From positions 1,380,858 through 1,444,857 of the forward strand of contig NMRA01000031.1 in NCBI GenBank assembly GCA_002633005.1: DNA of 64,000 nt, given 5' to 3'. The DNA comes from Phoronis australis. Lineage: Eukaryota > Phoronida > Phoronidae. The notes under the pieces are model-generated. The model saw nothing but the letters and a program-made list of their open reading frames with translations, made no database searches and had not been told where the DNA came from. The number at the start of each line of letters is the position of its first letter. The stretch's first letter is position 1. The position numbers were made by a program, and so were the translations under genes. This document shows, piece by piece, positions 44,570 to 56,100 of this stretch.

Positions 44570-46115
44570 ACTGACATTGACCGCAGCTTGGTCACGACTA
44601 GCTAGAGGGTATAATGCGAAAATAGACTTATCAGAAGCACGTTAGGAACACCATTATCTTAGCTTGATCTGCTTAAGGTCAAACCAAGCTCATCGTTGTG
44701 ACACAATGTAACCCTAAGACAGGCCACGCGACACCGTCTTGTTGCCGACTCGTGACGCAATGTAAAGGTGACGGGGAAAAAACCGGAAGCGCGAAACGAG
44801 AAAATTCCATCGAACCCAAATAGTGTAGGCTTTTTGTAAACCTGCCTTCCGGAACGAATTTTTGATTTAGAGCATTTGCTGCTATAATTCTGATCGCAAC
44901 CTGTTCCCTTTTTAAAAAGAAAAATAGAGCCTAGACTTGGAAAAGTGGCAGTTTTTGCTTGAGACCACGCTAGGTGTAAAATGACCCACCAAGGGCAAGC
45001 AAACTAGTTGAACCTCCTCGGAACAATAATCAACTACCAGTTCAACCCAAATATCACATGTGATTTGAGTAAGGCACAAGTTGAGACCGATACGTTGCCC
45101 ACAAAATGAATGATGTCATTAGGTTGAAACAGCTGACCATAGTGACATGCGCCCAGACTTGAGATTACTCAGTTAAGGTACTTATTAAATATCTTGTACA
45201 ACGCTGGTATGTACACACACACACACTCACAGATACACCACTGGATAAAAGATCACCAAAAGCCCCACTATGAGCGAGAGGTGGCTTGAACTCATCAAAT
45301 AGTTGGCAGTGACCAACGAAATATAGACGGATACATCCATAACTCAAGAGTTTCTTGTTCCTGTTAGAGAAGACTTCTCATTAGTATAACACCTAAATCC
45401 TGTTACTGTTCAAAGTAACATACACCAGAAGCCTGACCAGTCGCGGACATACATGTTAATAGGCGAGTGAAAGTGCACACCACTAGTGTCTTGATATAGG
45501 CCACACACATTGCTTCAGTCAGTCACTGACGACCGATATGAGAAAGCCTCGGACTACTGAACTGTAGGCAGCGCAGTCTTTTCATAAGGCAACATTGACT
45601 TCATTCTTGAACGAACTACAAGAACGTCCACCCAGTCATTCGCCGACAGAACTTTATGGAATGACGCGACTCTTTCGCCAGCCGGCCCTAAGACTGTCGT
45701 TAGCATAGGACACCAAACCACCATAGCGTGCAAGGTTTTTCCCAGGACGTTTCCCGAGGCTCCGTCACTAACAACAAGTCCAACAACGCTAGTGTCAGTT
45801 CAGTCGAGCAGCAGACTTCTCAATGCAATCGCGCTCATTTTGTGGTTAAATTCAACGGCTCTTCGTCGTATCTAAACACAAGAGCAGATAACTATCGTAT
45901 TATAAGCAACCATGTAAGCTAACTATGTATACACCAAGTATGCAATGATTTAACACAAATGTGACTGTTCTCGGATTTTATTATAGACTAAAGTCTTCAT
46001 GTAGAATTGATTCACAACAAATGACATTTTACACTAAAATAGATAAGAAAGTCTGTCCAACAATTACCAGAAGCGTCGACAGAAACTACAATAAAGCAAC
46101 GTTAAGGATTTTTAC
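44570..46115. other. No gene recognised (possible E75 3' intron)
   Basis: Includes a short (CA)n run near 45214. No supported exon on either strand. Confidence 0.35.
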
Positions 46116-47102
46116 TTACGTTGGAACGGTCATGTCCCGGCTCCACTGGTAGCCATTCATGCCTGCATAGGTCGGCGTTACAGCGACTGTATCTACCAAT
46201 CCCATCATGCTCGACATTGGAAGCAGACGATGTGGCTCCGGCATGAAAGGCGCATGTGAAGCCACTTGGCCATAGGCAGGGGACATTACTCGAAGGTTCA
46301 TCAAAGCTTCGGCTTTGAACTTGCTGTCCGTCTGAACATATCTGGGCTGACTGACGTTTGGAAGTGAAGAGCTCTTGGAATGCATCATGTCCGCTACTAA
46401 GTTTTTGTTTACGTCGAGTTTGTTTAGGCCAATGTTTTTCAGATTTTCCATACTATCAATCCTACGCAGCACTGTGTCCTTCAGATGAGAAACCGCTCTG
46501 CGGTGTATCGATGCTTGTTCCGGTTTGGCTAGCGCATGCGTGTACCGTGCCTCCATGTTTGTGGAATCACCAAGTCTTTCTAAAATGCTATGGATGCCGT
46601 GTAAGGGCAAGCGGCGCTTTTCCTGCTCATAAAGCTCAAGTCGTGACTGAATGTTCATAACTGGTGAACTTCTGGGCTCGTCAACAGCCATCAACTCCTT
46701 GCGGATGGCCCATTCAGCTAAAGTCTGGAACGAAATTTCCTTTTTCATTCCTTCTGCGCTATTATCTGCAATTTCTGGCTTGATCTTCGCCCAGTGCTCT
46801 CCCTTCAAATTTTTCTTCGCATCGCAGGGATGTTCGGGGGAAACCTTAGAAATGCAATCTTGAATTGGTCCACACCGCGATGCCACGGACTGTTTCATCT
46901 GTGGAGGTAGACTTGTCTCAACAGGAGACTCGCGTGGAGCAGGCACGGCAGGTGCAGTCTCGTCTACCCAACTACCTCTACAACCGGTGCTCTCAGTAGT
47001 TCCCTCATTCCAGTTCTTAATATACTTCCGCTTCTTCAGAGCGACCCCGTGCTCAGAGTGCGGGGGAGTTAGAGACGAACTCTTTGTAAGAAGTTCGGCG
47101 TC
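46116..47102 (-). CDS. E75: E75 exon: C-terminal tail, second part
   Basis: Acceptor TTTTCACGTTTCAG, then [19 protein letters not shown] and about 308 further codons, rich in Ser, Pro, Met and Lys (KKRKYIKNW could be a nuclear localisation signal). The frame ends WSRDMTVPT then TAA at 46116-46118. The last bases, AAC/GTAAGTAAA, are also a consensus donor whose GTAAGT contains that stop, so the protein either stops here or splices on. Confidence 0.85.
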   Translation of the reverse strand, partial: DAELLTKSSSLTPPHSEHGVALKKRKYIKNWNEGTTESTGCRGSWVDETAPAVPAPRESPVETSLPPQMKQSVASRCGPIQDCISKVSPEHPCDAKKNLKGEHWAKIKPEIADNSAEGMKKEISFQTLAEWAIRKELMAVDEPRSSPVMNIQSRLELYEQEKRRLPLHGIHSILERLGDSTNMEARYTHALAKPEQASIHRRAVSHLKDTVLRRIDSMENLKNIGLNKLDVNKNLVADMMHSKSSSLPNVSQPRYVQTDSKFKAEALMNLRVMSPAYGQVASHAPFMPEPHRLLPMSSMMGLVDTVAVTPTYAGMNGYQWSRDMTVPT

Positions 47103-50100
47103 CTGAAACGTGAAAACATACCGTCTCAACTATGTTCAAAAGAGAATTGTCACAAAACACTCGAGCACTGCATAATTTTATGACTGCACGACCACCTACA
47201 TTTTGTTAAAATAGAGTCAAAGTTAGATGGGCAGGATGTTTGAATTGTTCAAATAAAACGAACAGTTATGAGAGAATATTTTTTCGTGCTTATTTTTACT
47301 CATGATTTGTACTTGAACCAGCGCATAATTATGTAGCTACTAGTCTTTACACTCTATTTCGTCCAGGTATCAACTAAGGAAAAACTAACTTACACTCCTT
47401 GATCGTTTGCGAATACCACTGCCGCCAACTGGCGTTCCCTCCCCAGTAGGCCGCTCGGACTGCACACCTGGGCTAGAGCACACGCTTGTCCCCGCTCTTT
47501 CAGGTCTCGACGCAATCTGCACAGTGAAGCGGCCACTGGTTAAGTCATTAGGCGGGCTTTCGCTTGTGAGGCTTGGTTGCCGAGTAACATCCATCACAGG
47601 TCGACCGAGAGCGGATGGCATAGTATACCGTCTAACGAGAGGAACAACTTGTTCGTAGTCTTGATCGTTCATCAGTGGACCAGGCTCGGAGAGACACGGA
47701 CTAGGAATGTTATTGCATCGCTGTGACGTCGAACTAATTACGTTGCTTAATTGCTTTTGTTCCTTAGTTGATCTGTAACCCAACCAAATGCAAAATGACA
47801 GGTGATTGGTCAGAAATCAGATGAAGTGCTTTAACATTTGTGCAAGTTGATCAGGCACAACTGAAAGCTCCGCCTACTTTCACCTGACCACCAATCTGCT
47901 CGGCACTTGCTTTGACACACGTGTCACCAGTGGAGACAATCAACTAAGTGATAACTTAAATGAGACAAAATTGAAAAGAAAAAGCTTTAACGAGGACAGA
48001 CATTAGCGAACACGGTGAAAAGACGTGGCAGTGTGATGTGTTCAAGTGCAACTGGGCATCCAGATAAGGTCACAAGCATTACTTATGTAACGTGTCCAAA
48101 GTCCCGGCAACATCATCGGGAGAAACGGCTGCTCTGTATCAATCTATGCGACCAGTCGCGTGATCTGAATCCATAAAATATCCGTTTCCAGACCTACCCG
48201 CATGAAGACAGTTTAGATGATCTTTTGTAGATTAACCTCTTTCAACTGCAATAATGCAGCGGAATTTTGCGAATTCAAGGGTGAAAATTATGAGATTTCG
48301 TTCCACAAATTCTACGAGGGTCAAAGGTGCTTCAATTTTGAACAAATTAATAACGAAGTCATGACTCTTACTTTGCCATGCAAAAGGAACGAGCTTCCTC
48401 GACTTATTTGCTGTTTACATACTCGGAAAAGTCACTTTTTAGGCGACAACAAAATTTTCTGTCCTCCGTTTCTTACCCTAGTTTGTGGTCAACTCTAGAA
48501 ATTGTCGAGGACTTATCCGCTTGGCAGACGACCTTTTCCGAGTGCAATGTGTTGAGAGTTCTGATGTCTGGTATCTTTAGCAGAAGTCCTTGTAAATCTA
48601 AAGGAAAAGGACAATAATAGGATAGCTACAGCCAGCACTTGGTCGTCTTACCCATCACCATGATATTGAGAAATGAGTATTTAACAGTTTATTTCACAAT
48701 GCGATTGAAAAAGCAAATAAGTCAGTTAGTAATAGCATATTTTGCTGGTTATCTTTATTAACATGTCAAAACCAAACTATTATTAATTTACAAGAGGTAT
48801 GAGACCGAAGCATTACCAGGACCTTGGGGAGACATGAGGTCACCAAGGCAACCAATAATTTGCTGCTGTATTCTGTCAACCGTGTCCGGGTTTCGGAGAC
48901 CTGGCCGATCTAGAACAAACAGCAAGACAATATTTGACATTTCTCTTCTCTCTTAAAATGAACATTTATCGGTTTTACGATGGAAAAACGCATTTTAGTG
49001 ATTTTTACTGTTTTGGTAGATGTTTTGAATTTATTACCTCTGACCAGAGGTAGTTTAATGGCTTTACTACAAATCGCCTCCATTTCCGGACCTTCAGTTA
49101 ACTCTTCAGCAGAGCGCCTGGCTGCAAACGCTTAGAATCCGCGCAGGGGCTGACTTCAGAAAATCCCCTTTAGCCCCAATTACGTCACTTATTTACAGAT
49201 ATTTTGGAAATGTTTCGTACCATAATTCACTCCTGTAAAGGCAAACTTTCCACTTCAAAAAAGGGGCATTTAGCCAAGCATAACACTTTACAGACACTGA
49301 CGACAAATAACGATGGCAAAGCCTCTGGTGGATACTAGGCAAGCCTTAACTTGAAATCACGTGGTGGATACGTAGAGATTTGAAACAGTTCAATTTGACC
49401 AATGTTCGACTAAAACGTGTCGTACCTGGCGCTAGAAGAACCAGGGCTGAAAATAGTGCCGTCTCCTCCTCCGTAAGGTTATAGCCACTCAGTTGATTGG
49501 CGAATCCGAACATCGCCTCAATAAGGAAACTAGATGAGCTAGAGTTCTGGAAAAAATGGGAATCTGATGTTTACGACAGAACACGCGATTTGAGATGCTA
49601 AAAACAAGGCCTTAACAATCTTTAATCATTAAGAAGGACGTGACGCATTTCTAATTGCAGCATAGTCGTCACAAAACAGTGAGCATCCGTTTAAGACTAT
49701 TTAAGTACAATTAACCGGCAATCACCAGGTTCCCCGCTCAGTAAGTAAAACCTCACTAATTTAGGAGGTCATGTGGCGGATACGTGATGCTTTTACACAA
49801 GTTGAAGGTTTGTTCCGTAGCTAACACGAAAAAAATATAAAAATTTGCGGACATCCACAAGTTAAAAGGCCTTGAAAATGAAAAAAAGAAAATGGAAATT
49901 TTATCAGAAGTTGGTGAGATTTTATCAAAACCAATGTTCTGGCATTTGTTGCTCCTTGATTGACAGCTTGCTTGATTATCCTGTTTTGAAACGTCTCGCA
50001 TGTTAAACACGCCTTCGAAAATAAGCAAATCATTTTACTCACAAGAGCAACGCAGAGTGTTGAAATGCGCCCACGAATGCATCGCAAACGGTGTGCTTCT

Positions 50101-53100
50101 AGGGGTGTTTATTTGTATGATAAAAATAACCACTAGATGGCGCAGAATACGTCGAATTCATCCGGAAACGATAACATATCATAGTTGCTTTAAAATTTCA
50201 TAAAAATCCGGCAAAAAAGTTAGGAGAAACAGAGGAAAACGAAAAAAAAAAATGAAATTGCCACTATGAGGCAAAGCGTTCGTCGGGTCCGTTTGAAAGT
50301 TGTCGTCGTCTGCAGTCAACTTCATATAAATACCCTTGCTGAATTTAATAAGAATCCTGCAGTGCCTTTAGGAGATACAGCTACGGGCGCAAAAAAAGAA
50401 CAAAAATGCCACTAGGAGGCGCCAGAGCAGTCGAAGTTGTCTGAAAATCATCATCAACTGTCCCATTCACACTAAAGACATATACATGTCAATTTTCACA
50501 ATCATCTTTAGAATGGTTTGGTTGATAGCGGGGAGGATGCCAAAACCATACTCTAAAACAGTAAAAATGTCCACCAGGTGACACAAAATACTTCGAATCC
50601 ATAGAATGGCGTCATCTCACTAACTGATGCCTATGTGCCAAATTTCATGAAATTCCGGACTTTTGAAGAAACAGAGGTAAGCGTAAAATCTAAAATTGCC
50701 ACTAGGAGGCATACCGGTAGTCCGATCCGTCCGAAATTCGTAGTTGAGATCCGTCGTCAACTTCATAGAAACACATCTGCCGAATCTCATCAAGATCCTG
50801 TGACTGGTTTAGGAGACACAGCTGCGGACGCCCAGACAAAGATGACGACAATATGCACCCACATATAAATATGTGGGTGCATAAAAATCATTCAGACTTA
50901 TATCGCATAATCAAACTTTGCGATCGTTTCCTATCTGCTATTAACCTTTCTGTCGAATACGCACATTTTCTGATTTTTTTAAAGACTACCAGTAACGTTA
51001 AATGGAGCTGTTTTATCGATGATATTTACGTACCAAGGGGCAAGTAGAAAGCCTTCCGTTTAAATACATTATCGTATTGGCGCTTGCGTTGTACAGCCGC
51101 GACAACCAGACCAGTACAACCTCAAAGGTGCCGGCCTTTAACAGGGTACCCTGGTCGTCCTGGCTCAAGAAATCAAAACCAGGGATACCCTTCGCGAATT
51201 CGACTACGTTCCGGATAACGTCTGAGTAATGGCTGGTCCCAGCTTGTCCATTAGTGGACGGGTTAAGCTGTTGGAGAGGGCAGTACTGTAATAGAGCGTG
51301 TAATAGTTACTAATGGGCACTCCACACCACATAATGTTGATATGTCAAACAAAATGTTAATACTATTCATAAACTTTTGATTTTTGACGTAGACATGGCA
51401 AAAAAGTATCGTGTGGAATTTCAACACATCTAATGCTACTCGTGTCGTTTCTACAACAGTATACTCCATTCGGGCACTTTACCATTTGTGTTTCCGCTTG
51501 CTGGCTCCAGTCACAGGTCCTATGCAGTGTTTGCTGAGTGTTTCCCCAGGTGTCTCTGTAAGCGCTGATGATCGTCTCGCCCAGACGACAGTTGCTGAGC
51601 ACATGATTCAGTGCACTTAGCTGCGATTGGTTACTCACACGCTGCATTTGTTCCATAATTTTCTCTTTTTCTTTCTTGGGAACTCTACCAAAGCGCACGG
51701 CTACGATAAAAACGGTAAACCAGTTTGATAAAATATACTCAATAACAAAATGATCAGAAATACATATTTGTGTAGTTTTATGAAGAGCTTCACATTATAT
51801 TAGCAAGGGTTTAGTAATCAGAGTTGCATTCAGAGCACCTGGGACGCTTCTGTAATCGAACTCACGCCCTTCCCGACAAAAATCGCGCATTGGGACGCAC
51901 AGGATCACCAAGTGGGTGTTGCTGTTGCGCACGTTTCGCGCTTCGCTTATTTTTTTCTTATTAGCGTGTGCAATCTCTTATTTCGTTTAATTGCTTGGTT
52001 GTCCAATCAAATTCAGCCAAGCAATCATTTTTTTGTTATGGTTCTTTTAAAAATAAGACAATAAAATTCCAAAGAAAAGGCAATGTTTTCAGTACGCATC
52101 TTTTGGAACAGTAAGATTATCTATTTGGTTTCTATGTAAACGGCTTTTAATGTCTACTCTTTTGTACATGTACCTATGTTGTTGTGTAATTGATTTTTTT
52201 ATAGCAGTAAAACCACATGGTACGAATCTCACAACATTTGTCTAGGTTCTTTGCACCTGTCGTTAACAAGTCACCACGTGGGTGTATATAGATGCACAAA
52301 CACAGCATGGTTCATGGCTTACCATCTCGGGACATTCCAACAGCTATACATTTCTTCAGTCTGTAAGAGAACATGACAAATGTACTGTGCGCAAAGCTGG
52401 AGTAAATTAATTTCTATCTCTTCTTAAAACCGTTAGGCAAATCAAAGCCGTGAGCAGTCATGCTACCTTTCAAATTCAAATCCAGAGCTGTTAAGTGTTT
52501 TTAAACATAGTATTGTACGCTTGAAATGATGGATCTCATGTTAGCATTGCGTACATGAAAGGTAGACAAGAATTAAGACACGTAATTATTTGCTCTCTAA
52601 TGAGCTGCAATTAGGCAACATGTTCTTTAAGGAAACGATGTTAGTCCAACTTCCTGCTTGTGTAATTATGTATTCAACAAGAGAAACGCTCTTTGTAATT
52701 TACCTACCTGTCTTAATCATTGTCGTGAATACTCTCAATGTTTAGAGTCATCTCTTTATCTATTTCATCTCTCTTAGTTAAATTTTCACCATTCTTCGGC
52801 ATTTATTTATTGTCTTAATTCTCAACCTGTTTTGGTTGTATCTTTTTTACTATATTTAATTGTTGTTTTATTACTACATTGTATCCTAATTACTGTTTTT
52901 GTTGTTGAGGGCCCTCTTGGAAAGCAGTGCTATCACTGAAGAGGCCACCCTCATTTTAAATATCACAATAAATAAATAAATCCCAAACAACGCGTTTCTT
53001 TGGGTTTGGGCCTGTACAATAAGGCAACTTAACCAATTTTATCACAATGGGTAGCTGCAGTATGAAAGCGTTGGCATGCGCCAACAGCGCATCACAAACG

Positions 53101-56100
53101 GAATGCTCCTAGGGTTGCTTACAAGTTTCGTTAAATACAATAAAACAATTTGACCAGAAACACTCTTTCTCGAACATCACTTGAAAAGACCTTGTCAAGT
53201 TCAATGCGCCCACGAATGCACCGCTAACAGTGTGCTTGCAGGGGTGTTTATTTGGAACATAAAGGCCACTGGATGGCGCAAAGAAAGTCGAATCCATCCG
53301 AAAACTCCTATGTGTCAATTTACCAAATTTCATAACAAGAGCAACGCTCTGCGACCACGAATGCACCGCAAACGGTGTACTTCTAGGGTTGTTTTTTGTT
53401 TCATAAAACTAGCCACTAGATGGCGCAAAAAACATCCAATCCACCTGAAAACAAAAAATGCCATCGCTTCTTTAATAGAAAGCTATTTACCGAATTTCAG
53501 AAAAATCTGTCAAGAAACTTCAGAGAAACGAAAAAAAGCGGAAAAAATGAAACTGGGAAAATGGGGCACAGCGTTCATTGAATGGGCCTGAAAGACGTTG
53601 TCTGTTGTTAGCTTCATATAAATACAATTACTAAGTTTCATAAAGATCATGCAGTGTGTTAAGGAGATGCAGCTATGGGCAAAACACACTGAAAACATAC
53701 ACGCCAATTTTCAAAATCATCCTTAGAATGGTTTGGTTGATCGAGGGGTGGACGCCAAAAAACAGACTCGAAAACAGGAAAGATGGCCCCTAAGTGGTGC
53801 AAAATACCTCGATTCCATCTGAAAACGGGAGGATAGCATCATCTGACCAATAGATGCCTATATTCCAAATTTTCTGAAAATCTGTTGAGGACCTTTGAAG
53901 ATAAAGAGCATAAAAAAGCCACTAGGAGATGCTGCAGTGGTCGAATACGCGAAAAAATTCAATGGTGGCGGCGCATTGGCGTCATATACCTCGGTGTAAA
54001 GTTTCACTAAAATCCGTCAATCGCTTCTTTAGATATCATCCGGAAACGTTCTTCCCCAAAATACTGATAAAGCCACGCCCCTCTGACCCCCAGGGGTGGA
54101 GGCGCGAGGCAGATTGAAAAGTGGCACGAACAGTTATGGTTCTGCGCCAAATTTCACTAAAGTCTGACCAGGGCTTCTTGAGTTATCTAGCGGAGACCCG
54201 GACACCCGGACAGAGTGACGTCCTTGACACCGACGAAGCCAATGGCGACGACGCAGGACATCTCAAACAACTCGATAACGATACACCGTAAAATAATATA
54301 TGTAATTCTTGTAGCGTTTGATGAGAACTATTCGCGTAGTAAACCTCAGAGCCATCTGTCACAAGACGCAGGGGCTATGGGAAACGGCAAGTCGCGGCGA
54401 GAAACACCTCTTGTAGCATTTGACGAGATCAATTTGCATACTAAATGTTTTGAGCAATCCGTCAAAAAACGACAGTGCTACGAGACGAAATATCGAGCAA
54501 TAAAAGAACAGTCATGAGAAAATCTCGAATAACTCCAGGAACTATGAATAGCCTTTTCCGAGAATTGCCTACACAGTGAATTTCAAAAGAATCCGTCGAA
54601 GGACCGCTAGCTCCGCAAATCGAAAATTTGATAGTGGTCCTCGATGCGCCGTCATTCGTCCGATTTCAACCAAAAACAAGAGAACACGAGCTTTTAATAA
54701 GTTGCATGCTATCAATTAAAAGGATAACAAACCCGGTTTTGGCATATTAATAGATACTAAACACGACTTTCCTCACCCAGTACTCTGACACAAAATAATG
54801 CCCTGTAACCCTCAACAACCCTCAAAAGATTGTAGGAAAACTTGAAAACTTTCAAAATCTGCTAAACGGGCAAGCGTGATCAACGCTGTTAGCGAATTAC
54901 ACGGCAACTGTGCGAAAAAACACCAACCAAGGGTCATGACGTGACATAGGGAGTAGGAGTTTATAGTTGATTCCTGTTTTAACTTGGAGATTGACGCAAA
55001 TGATGCATGAGCAGGTGACAGAACGAGGGTTGGTTGAAATCATCAAAACATAGTTTTGTATCCGTTTAATGCTACACACTGTATGTCAGTGGGATATAAA
55101 ATGTCACCTGCAGCGTGTGTACAAGCAAAAAATATTTCGACAACTGTGAAACGCTACGAACTGATTGGTCAAAACGGTACCTGCAGTACTGACATCTGTT
55201 GCGGTTGACTCTCATGATGTTGCATTGTTGGTTCTTCAAGCACGGCCGGTACTGAATCTTCTGCTGTATACTACGTCTGAAGAAACCCTGCGAAGACACA
55301 TGATGTCAACATTGCAAAACAAATAGATTCCATGACGGACAAAGCAATGTGGTTCTCTGGAACGCCTTGATATCATTTCAAAAAGAAGTAATACAAAACG
55401 ATGAAATGTGATCATATGGGGGCACAGCGTGCGGCGAAGTTGCTGTGGGCACCATCGAGTTGGTAGCAGTACTCATTGCCCAACCACTGATAGTTCTGAC
55501 CTCTGATAGATTGACACGCGTTACGACAACTTCCGTTATGAGGAAACGTCGACAGCCTGCCCGTTGGATAACACTTTTCATTTATGCGTCCCGGACGTCA
55601 AAACTCGCTTTTCGTGAACTGACCTAACGGACGGCTGAAACCACAGCCTCGACCCAAAGCCTCAAAATGGCGCTGATCGGTTTAGCCATTTGACGCTTGG
55701 TTATGGGAAATAAAATGTGTCAAAATTGTGACACATTTTTACGGAGTTCGCCGGAATATCACGAGTAATTTAAAGTTATAGCAATTTTGAAATTTTCTGC
55801 CGTATAATATAAAAATGAAAACTAACGGTATATTGCAGCCATTTAGGTCTAAATCATTCCAAAAATGACGTACTTTTTATTCAAAAGCTGAATATTTCTA
55901 TGATACTATTAATAAAAAACATTGAAAATAAGTACACCAACAACCTTTATTTCAAAAAAATTAACCAAAACAATGCCTTGTACTTCATGAATAGCAATTA
56001 TAGTCTGCCATTGCTTTAATGACTTCAAGGCAGCGTCCAATCATTGCGCAGAAGGTATTTCCCATAACCAAGCCTCAAATGGCTAAACCGATCAGCGAAA

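Larger units (their letters stand above)
49750..54600. repeat. Repeat-rich E75 intronic block with CTCF-like motifs
   Basis: Degenerate repeated sentences recur at 50060-50900 and 53060-54200: CACGAATGCA(T/C)CGCAAACGG, GTGCTTCTAGGGGTGTTTAT, CCACTAGATGGCGC, ACCGAATTTCA, AGGAGA-ACAG-TGCGG. Two further related blocks, CTTGTAGCGTTTGATGAGAA and CTTGTAGCATTTGACGAGAT, lie about 110 bp apart at 54310-54430. No mobile-element ends were resolved. E75 exons C, D and E lie inside the block (51034-52360) in non-repeat DNA. Confidence 0.55.

Noticed and set aside
46358-46863. Plus-strand frames of 100 and 70 codons
   Set aside because: Antisense to the E75 C-terminal exon, which has matching splice phases.
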